Positions 59,183 to 64,000 of a DNA stretch of 64,000 nt are shown here, piece after piece. The notes under the pieces are model-generated. The model did no database searches and was not told where the DNA came from. It saw only the letters and a program-made list of their open reading frames with translations. A program made the translations under genes and the position numbers. Numbering within the stretch: the first letter of the stretch is position 1; each line of letters opens with the position of its first letter. The stretch lies in the NCBI RefSeq assembly GCF_002420705.1, contig NZ_DIIM01000002.1, positions 62,001-126,000 on the forward strand, in the 5' to 3' direction. This DNA is from Sphingobacterium sp. UBA5670 (GTDB lineage Bacteria > Bacteroidota > Bacteroidia > Sphingobacteriales > Sphingobacteriaceae).

Positions 59183-59377
59183 GGTGATTTCATTAAAGTC
59201 TCTATGATGTGAACAACTGATGCTTTAAAAAGGTTTGCTATTTATCGTGAATTGGAAGAATTTTCAATTCGTTCAAAATGAGATTTTTACTGTTGTGTTA
59301 ACAAAAATTAACATTTGAACATTAATCTTTTGCATACTGTTTGTTGTCGTATTGTAAAGAAGAAATTACAAACTAGA

Positions 59378-59385
59378 GGGAGGAG
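59378..59385 (+). promoter_or_regulatory. Strong Shine-Dalgarno sequence
   Basis: GGGAGGAG ends 6 bases before the ATG at 59392. Most genes in this window lack such a site, so this gene is probably translated at a high level. Confidence 0.75.
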
Positions 59386-59391
59386 CTACTT

Positions 59392-59931
59392 ATGAAAAAA
59401 TTGTTTTATGCGGCAGCGGTTATTGCCGGGCTTTTTATGGCAGGAGCTGCACAGGCACAAGTCAGTATCAGTGTAAATATCGGCAGCCAGCCAAGCTGGG
59501 GACCCGCTGGTTATGATTACGCGCGCTATTATTATATTCCCGAATATAATATGTATTATGATGTGCCTGCAAGATGTTATGTTTATTACGATAACGGCGG
59601 CTGGATAAGAAGAGCAAGTCTGCCAAGAAGATACAGACATTACGATTTTTATCGGGCTCATAAGGTGGTTATCAACGATCGTACGCCTTGGCATCATCAT
59701 GATCGGTATAGAAGCCGTTATGGCGGTTATCGTGGAAGACAAGTCGCAATTCGAGATAGTCATCATGGAGGTGGATATTCATTTGCAAGCGAACGCAGGG
59801 TAAGCCGCGAACGTTCATGGGGGGAAAGACGTAGTTATGATAGAGGAAATGGCCATGGACGTGGCTACAATCAGGGACATGGAAACGGTCACGGGCGTGG
59901 TCACGGTCACGGAGGAAGGCATAGAGACTAG
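59392..59931 (+). CDS. Secreted basic protein rich in His, Arg, Gly and Tyr
   Basis: This 179-residue protein has a clear signal peptide (AAAVIAGLFMAGAAQAQ, cleavage near residue 23). The mature N-terminal part is Tyr-rich (YARYYYIPEYNMYYDVPARCYVYYDN). The second half is low-complexity, with many His, Arg and Gly residues, ending in NGHGRGHGHGGRHRD. It is probably periplasmic or surface-exposed and could bind metals or polyanions; that is inference from composition. A strong Shine-Dalgarno site and a long-stemmed terminator suggest high expression as a single gene. Confidence 0.82.
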   Translation: MKKLFYAAAVIAGLFMAGAAQAQVSISVNIGSQPSWGPAGYDYARYYYIPEYNMYYDVPARCYVYYDNGGWIRRASLPRRYRHYDFYRAHKVVINDRTPWHHHDRYRSRYGGYRGRQVAIRDSHHGGGYSFASERRVSRERSWGERRSYDRGNGHGRGYNQGHGNGHGRGHGHGGRHRD

Positions 59932-59953
59932 TTAAGATTTTCCAAAAAATATG

Positions 59954-59987
59954 AAAGGAATCTATATCGCATAGATTCCTTTTTTTC
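59954..59987 (+). terminator. Terminator after the secreted basic protein
   Basis: AAAGGAATCTAT (59954-59965) pairs perfectly with ATAGATTCCTTT (59971-59982) around ATCGC, followed by further T residues. The remaining bases up to 60263 hold a -7-like box (TAATTTTG, 60173-60180) for the next gene and nothing else I can name. Confidence 0.88.
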
Positions 59988-60263
59988 TGAACTGCCTTTT
60001 TATTGATGAACATATTTTTTATTGAGGTATCAGTGAGCTCGCAGTGCTCGGTAAACGCTTAGAAAGAACTATCAGTCCATTTATCTAGTGCTGTTGCTTA
60101 CGAAATCAGAAGTTTTTTGGTGCGTAGACAATAAATTAAATATTATTACAGCCTGATTAATAAAAAATATCTTAATTTTGCGCTACAAGCGGCTAAAATC
60201 CCTCATTTGATGGGGTTTTTGAGTCTTGGTGAAATAATTGTAGTGTGTAAGTTAATTTTTGTA

Positions 60264-61190
60264 ATGAGAAAAGTGTTTAATTCAGTCATCATACTGATTA
60301 GTTTAGGGATAGGCAGTTTCGGGGTATACTCTTGCAATCAGAGTGGGACAAATAAGGTGCAAAATGTGGGAACTGTTGACTCTATGCCGCCAAAAAAAGA
60401 TAGTTTGCTTGCTGTGCAGGATTCGATAAGTAAAGTAGATTCTCTGCGCAAAGACACCATTACAAAAATGGAAGAAAATGTGGATTATAAAGGGGCTAAA
60501 GATACGACGGTATTATTGACCGATACAGTGTCTCCACGCTATATTTATCTTACTTTTGACGACGGTCCCCTGAATGGAAGTCAACACCTTGATTCCATTG
60601 CGACAGCGAAAGGTGTTAAAATTAATGCTTTTCTGATTGGCAATCATGATAAAATGAGTAAAAAACTGCACAGCTTTACGGAACGTTATAAGAATAATCC
60701 CTTAGTTGATTGCTACAACCATAGTTACTGGCATGCGCGCAACAAATACACTACTTTTTATTCGAATCCGCAAACGGCTTTTGAGGATTTTGAACTTGCA
60801 GAGCAATCATTGGGCTTGGCGCATAAAATCGTACGGTTGCCAGGGCGTAATATCTGGTATATCGGAGACCGCAAAAAGGTTGACTTGAAAAGTGGCGCTT
60901 CGACCGCCGAACTACTGCACCAGAACGGTTATAAAGTGATTGGCTGGGATTGTGAGTGGAAGATTAATGGTGTTACAGGAAAACCGGACTTATCGGTGAA
61001 TCAATTGTATACCCAAATGAAAAATTTACTCCGTAAAGGTACATCCTATACAAAAAACAATGTTGTGCTATTGACACATGACAATATGTATCAAACGAAA
61101 AAAGGACAGCGGCTTTTATCGGATTTGATCGATAGTCTCAAACAACATCCAAACTATCGCTTTGAATTTGTGCGGAATTATCCGCAATAA
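60264..61190 (+). CDS. Polysaccharide deacetylase (NodB/CE4) lipoprotein
   Basis: Starting at 60264 gives 308 residues with lipobox Cys24 (GVYSC). A charged linker to about residue 85 leads to the NodB domain: TFDDGP with Asp99/Asp100, metal His153 and His157 in NHSYWHA, RLPGRN (motif 3), GWDCEW and LLTHDN (motif 5). All catalytic residues are present. It probably removes acetyl groups from peptidoglycan or an exopolysaccharide in the periplasm. An earlier ATG at 60207 would destroy the lipoprotein signal. It is a single gene ending at a strong bidirectional hairpin. Confidence 0.9.
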   Translation: MRKVFNSVIILISLGIGSFGVYSCNQSGTNKVQNVGTVDSMPPKKDSLLAVQDSISKVDSLRKDTITKMEENVDYKGAKDTTVLLTDTVSPRYIYLTFDDGPLNGSQHLDSIATAKGVKINAFLIGNHDKMSKKLHSFTERYKNNPLVDCYNHSYWHARNKYTTFYSNPQTAFEDFELAEQSLGLAHKIVRLPGRNIWYIGDRKKVDLKSGASTAELLHQNGYKVIGWDCEWKINGVTGKPDLSVNQLYTQMKNLLRKGTSYTKNNVVLLTHDNMYQTKKGQRLLSDLIDSLKQHPNYRFEFVRNYPQ

Positions 61191-61209
61191 AGACAGCTGT
61201 CTATCTAAA

Positions 61210-61257
61210 TAATAAAGGCTTAAACGGGAGAATTCAATCTTGTTTAAGCCTTTATTA
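61210..61257. terminator. Bidirectional terminator hairpin
   Basis: TAATAAAGGCTTAAAC (61210-61225) pairs perfectly with GTTTAAGCCTTTATTA (61242-61257) with a 16-base loop. It lies between the convergent deacetylase and PhnA-like genes. Confidence 0.82.
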
Positions 61258-61276
61258 ATTAATGGAAAAATCTCTT

Positions 61277-61858
61277 TTAATTTTGTTTGCGGAGATATTT
61301 TGTCAGGATAACTATTGTCTGGCCTTCAATTTTTCCCTCAATTTGTTCAATATTGTCCGCTACTAATCGAATATTTTTAACTACGGTACCTAAAGTAGCT
61401 TTCAACGAAGAACCTTTTACATCAAGGGTTTTTGTTAAAACTACGGTATCGCCCTCCAATAATCGCTGACCGATACTATCTTCATGAAAAGAAACATAAC
61501 CATCATTTTCATGATCTCCAGTTTTCTTGGCCTCCGCTAGTGTTTCATCATCGAGATAAAGAATATCCAGCGCTTCCGATGCCCAGCCCTCATTTTTTAA
61601 GCGATTTAACATACGCCAGCATACAATTTGTACCGAGGGATTTTCAGACCACATTGCATTGGGAAGAAATTTCCAGTCGTCTGGAGTTAATTGCTCCGTT
61701 TTGTTGAGCTGATTGACCAATGTTTCTGAAATCAGTATAGTATTGTCCAAAGTTGATGTTATCTCAGGAGGTAGTGTATAGGCAATTAATGTGTTTTCCG
61801 CACCTGTCAGCTCACATTTCCCTCCAGCTCTCGCTTGTAATTGTTCTTCTAATTTCAT
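61277..61858 (-). CDS. PhnA-domain protein
   Basis: The start at 61858 gives 193 residues. The N-terminus has a CELTGAEN segment, a remnant of the PhnA zinc-ribbon with only one obvious Cys pair member. The C-terminal 70 residues match the PhnA domain: VLTKTLDVKGSSLKATLGTVVKNIRL and IEGQTIVILTKYLRK. Despite the name, PhnA proteins are not proven phosphonate enzymes. A start at 61909 would add unrelated residues. It diverges from the metalloprotease gene at 62075. Confidence 0.85.
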   Translation of the reverse strand: MKLEEQLQARAGGKCELTGAENTLIAYTLPPEITSTLDNTILISETLVNQLNKTEQLTPDDWKFLPNAMWSENPSVQIVCWRMLNRLKNEGWASEALDILYLDDETLAEAKKTGDHENDGYVSFHEDSIGQRLLEGDTVVLTKTLDVKGSSLKATLGTVVKNIRLVADNIEQIEGKIEGQTIVILTKYLRKQN

Positions 61859-61967
61859 ATCAGTTTTTTGTAAAGGCCCAAACTTAGAAAAATTTGTTTT
61901 GATGTGCAATGACCAATATCACGATAGCGGATGAAGTGGCTGAATCTATAAAAAGTAAGCGAAGGTA

Positions 61968-61998
61968 TTGAGCGCTATTTTTTCTTAAAATAAATTTG
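61968..61998 (+). promoter_or_regulatory. Putative promoter of the metalloprotease gene
   Basis: TTG at 61968-61970, a 20-base gap and TAAATTTG at 61991-61998 fit the Bacteroidota -33/-7 pattern. The start codon lies 76 bases further on. Confidence 0.5.
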
Positions 61999-62074
61999 CA
62001 TGATGAAGAACATTGGTATTGAATTTGTGTTTATTCAACGTTAGAAAACATTATTAACTGTAATATAGAATACT

Positions 62075-62944
62075 ATGAAATGGCAAGGAGGTAAGCAAAG
62101 TGGCAATTTTGAAGACCGCAGGGGAATGTCTGGTGGAGGAAAAATTGCGCTAGGTGGAATCGGGGGGATTATTGTTTTGGTGATCGGATTTTTGATGGGG
62201 GGAGATCCCATGCAACTTTTACAGCAAGCTCAGAACATGGGAGCGCAAACCGAACAATCCGGACAACCGCGTGAATTAAATCCTGAAGAAAAAAGGCTTA
62301 CTGAATTTTCGCTGACTGTGCTCCAAAGTACGGAGGATGTGTGGGCCAAGCTGTTTAAAGAACAGATGCAAAAGAGCTATACGCCAACGACTTTGGTTTT
62401 TTACGATGGGGGGACACAGACAGATGGTTGTGGCATGGGACAGGCTTCTTACGGACCTTTCTATTGTCCGGGAGATCAGAAGATTTACCTGGATTTGAGT
62501 TTTAGTAAAGAGCTATCAGATAAATTTGGAGCCAAAGGGGAGTTTGCTATGGCTTATGTGATCGCGCATGAGGTCGGACACCATATTCAGCAGTTGGTGG
62601 GTTTGTTACCGAAGACCAATCAGGCCCGAGGAAAGCTCAGCGAACGAGAAAATAATAAAATCTCTGTCATGACTGAGCTGCAAGCTGATTTTTATGCCGG
62701 TGTATGGGCGCATTACCTCAATGAGTTCACGGATATAAAAATTGATTACAACGATATTCTCGATGGGATGAAGGCTGCCGAAGCTGTCGGAGATGACAAA
62801 TTGCAGACCGAGGCTCAGGGCTATGCGGTTCCCGAATCATTTACACATGGTACTTCCGCTCAGCGTATGGCCTGGTTTAAGAAGGGCTACGAGTCAGGTG
62901 ATATGCGTTCGGGAAATACCTTTGAAGATCCGAGTCTGAAATAG
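62075..62944 (+). CDS. YpfJ-type neutral zinc metallopeptidase
   Basis: This 289-residue protein has a Gly-rich start (MKWQGGKQSGNFEDRRG), a single membrane helix at about 24-42, and a luminal or periplasmic peptidase domain with HEVGHH (His165, Glu166, His169). GCGMGQASYGPFYCPGDQKIYLDLSF and ELQADFYAGVWAHYL (third ligand region) also fit the putative zinc metallopeptidase/YpfJ family. Length matches. It appears monocistronic with a strong terminator. Confidence 0.95.
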   Translation: MKWQGGKQSGNFEDRRGMSGGGKIALGGIGGIIVLVIGFLMGGDPMQLLQQAQNMGAQTEQSGQPRELNPEEKRLTEFSLTVLQSTEDVWAKLFKEQMQKSYTPTTLVFYDGGTQTDGCGMGQASYGPFYCPGDQKIYLDLSFSKELSDKFGAKGEFAMAYVIAHEVGHHIQQLVGLLPKTNQARGKLSERENNKISVMTELQADFYAGVWAHYLNEFTDIKIDYNDILDGMKAAEAVGDDKLQTEAQGYAVPESFTHGTSAQRMAWFKKGYESGDMRSGNTFEDPSLK

Positions 62945-62961
62945 AGATCGTATCCTACTAT

Positions 62962-62997
62962 AAAAACACCTGGTAACTAGTTATCAGGTGTTTTTTT
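62962..62997 (+). terminator. Terminator after the metalloprotease gene
   Basis: AAAAACACCTG (62962-62972) pairs with CAGGTGTTTTT (62985-62995), followed by further T residues on the plus strand. Confidence 0.88.
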
Positions 62998-63092
62998 GCA
63001 CCTTTCATTCGATTTAGTGCAGTGATAGGATTCTCTAACGTTGATTTACGTCGATGGAATGAAGAGCCTGACAAATCCAACGAACAGCATAA

Positions 63093-64000
63093 TTACTGAA
63101 CCAGTAGATTGCAGCCACGGATATCACTTTGGTCAAAACGGCCCAATATTTCAAAAGAGCCATCCTGATATACTTTGCCCAAATCTTGTGTTGCTATAAA
63201 TGAGCACGAGTAACGATTGGCCAGATCGATAACATTAATACCACCAGTTTTATTTAACGGAACCAGGCTTAATGGATCATTGGTATCCCGAATTAAGATT
63301 TTCATCCATTTGGGAAGATGAAATATTCCCTGACCTGAAGAATAGCCCTGAGAGAGCAGTTCTGTCATGCCATACTCCGAATGAATGCCCTGGACCGCGA
63401 ACGCCTCTTCAAGAAGCTGGTGAATTTCTTGTTTGACCATTTCTTTTCGCTTGCCCTTCATTCCGCCTGTTTCCATAATGATCAGTTCCGGAAATTCGAA
63501 AGCATACTGTTCTATAAAATCAAGCAGTGCATAAGTTACGCCGAAAAGGATGGTTTTTGTGCCTTTATTTTTGAGCTGGACAAGTGAATCGTAAAGCTCT
63601 TTATGATTATAGAGAAAATAATTACTTTCAGGTTGCTCACTTTGCTTCATGAGATCATCGATCATATAGATTAAAGATGAACCGCTTCTTTCGAGGTAGG
63701 ATGGGAGCAATGCCAGGACGGCAATATCGCCGAGCGGACCATAGAAATCTTCAAAAATCTTCCGAAAAGTTCGCTCATATATACTCCGGTCAGCAACCAG
63801 ATGTTTTGATGTGACCATACCCGTTGTGCCCGAACTCGAGAATACGATTTCAGCTTCCATTCCCTCAGTAATAACCTGTTGGGTTTTAAAAAATTCGATG
63901 GGCAGGAAGGGAATATCAGTATAGTGCTGAATACTGTCTTTTTCTCTCCCCAGTAATCTGACATAGTCACGATAAACCTTACAATGCTGGCTTTGGAATC
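63093..64000 (-). CDS. LuxE/acyl-protein synthetase-like enzyme (5' end beyond window)
   Basis: The frame stays open from the stop at 63093 to the right edge, giving at least 302 residues; the start lies outside. The visible N-terminal part reads HYTDIPFLPIEFFKTQQV, then the adenylate-type loop FSSSGTTGMVTS. MMETGGMKGKR-like sequence (IIMETGGMKGKRKEM), HSEYGMTELLSQ and a C-terminal TQDLGKVY and LGRFDQSDIRGCN follow. This matches LuxE-type acyl-protein synthetases, relatives of the ANL superfamily that activate fatty or aromatic acids. No luxCD genes are visible. Bacteroidota use such proteins in aryl-polyene or lipid pathways, but that context is not seen here. Confidence 0.82.
   Translation of the reverse strand, partial: FQSQHCKVYRDYVRLLGREKDSIQHYTDIPFLPIEFFKTQQVITEGMEAEIVFSSSGTTGMVTSKHLVADRSIYERTFRKIFEDFYGPLGDIAVLALLPSYLERSGSSLIYMIDDLMKQSEQPESNYFLYNHKELYDSLVQLKNKGTKTILFGVTYALLDFIEQYAFEFPELIIMETGGMKGKRKEMVKQEIHQLLEEAFAVQGIHSEYGMTELLSQGYSSGQGIFHLPKWMKILIRDTNDPLSLVPLNKTGGINVIDLANRYSCSFIATQDLGKVYQDGSFEILGRFDQSDIRGCNLLVQ

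Noticed and set aside
63093..64000. Bioluminescence operon
   Set aside because: The LuxE-like protein alone is not evidence; no luxA, luxB, luxC or luxD gene is visible in the window.

Overview
The window reads as chromosomal DNA of a Sphingobacterium/Pedobacter-like member of the Bacteroidota. The grounds are a SusC/SusD pair, many lipobox lipoproteins, a heparinase II-type lyase that aligns by eye with the Pedobacter enzyme, start codons mostly without Shine-Dalgarno sequences, -7 boxes of the form TAnnTTTG, and moderate GC. I see no insertion sequence, phage, CRISPR array, rRNA or tRNA.

1-21.7 kb is one large catabolic locus. On the minus strand lie a PQQ-type sugar dehydrogenase fused to cytochrome c and a truncated Nramp-like transporter. 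On the plus strand follow SusC, SusD, two small lipoproteins, a heparinase II/III-type lyase and a FadR-type GntR regulator. A divergent pair comes next: an SMP-30 lactonase (minus) and a seven-gene plus operon. That operon encodes a class III aminotransferase, an enolase-superfamily sugar-acid dehydratase, an SDR dehydrogenase, a ceramidase-like protein, a sodium:solute symporter, an M20 amidohydrolase and a Gfo/Idh/MocA oxidoreductase. The palindrome TTGTATACAA, or its TGTATACA core, lies in every main promoter region of the locus, so I infer a single GntR regulon. The substrate is probably a polysaccharide containing uronic acid and acylated amino sugar, but it cannot be named from sequence.

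21.7-24.6 kb holds a small minus-strand operon (YiiX-like amidase, ankyrin-type protein, unknown protein) and a gene-poor gap. 24.6-29.4 kb is a complete NAD salvage operon: PRPP synthetase-like protein, nicotinamide phosphoribosyltransferase, NAD synthetase, nicotinamidase-like protein and an NrtR-type Nudix regulator. A duplicated inverted-repeat operator lies in front.

29.5-43.6 kb is mixed: two lipoproteins, a tandem pair of large WG/Sel1-repeat paralogues with a small membrane protein, DinB, DUF2625, a NYN/LOTUS ribonuclease-like protein, an AraC/MFS divergent pair and a CocE/NonD hydrolase.

44.2-49.9 kb is the most interesting region. It encodes inositol-3-phosphate synthase, a sugar-phosphate-type nucleotidyltransferase, an ATP-grasp protein with an inositol-phosphate-kinase-like motif, a CDP-alcohol phosphotransferase with a shifted third aspartate, a flippase-like membrane protein and a HAD phosphatase. 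The last five are tightly packed or overlapping. I read it as an inositol-lipid (phosphoinositide or inositol sphingolipid) pathway, possibly through CDP-inositol.

49.9-64 kb is largely housekeeping: AraC regulator, VanX-type dipeptidase, polyphosphate kinase, DJ-1/PfpI protein, two FMN reductases, ACC deaminase/D-cysteine desulfhydrase-like enzyme, RluD-type pseudouridine synthase, class IV aminotransferase, a basic secreted protein, a polysaccharide deacetylase, a PhnA-like protein, a YpfJ-type metalloprotease and a LuxE-like protein cut by the window end.
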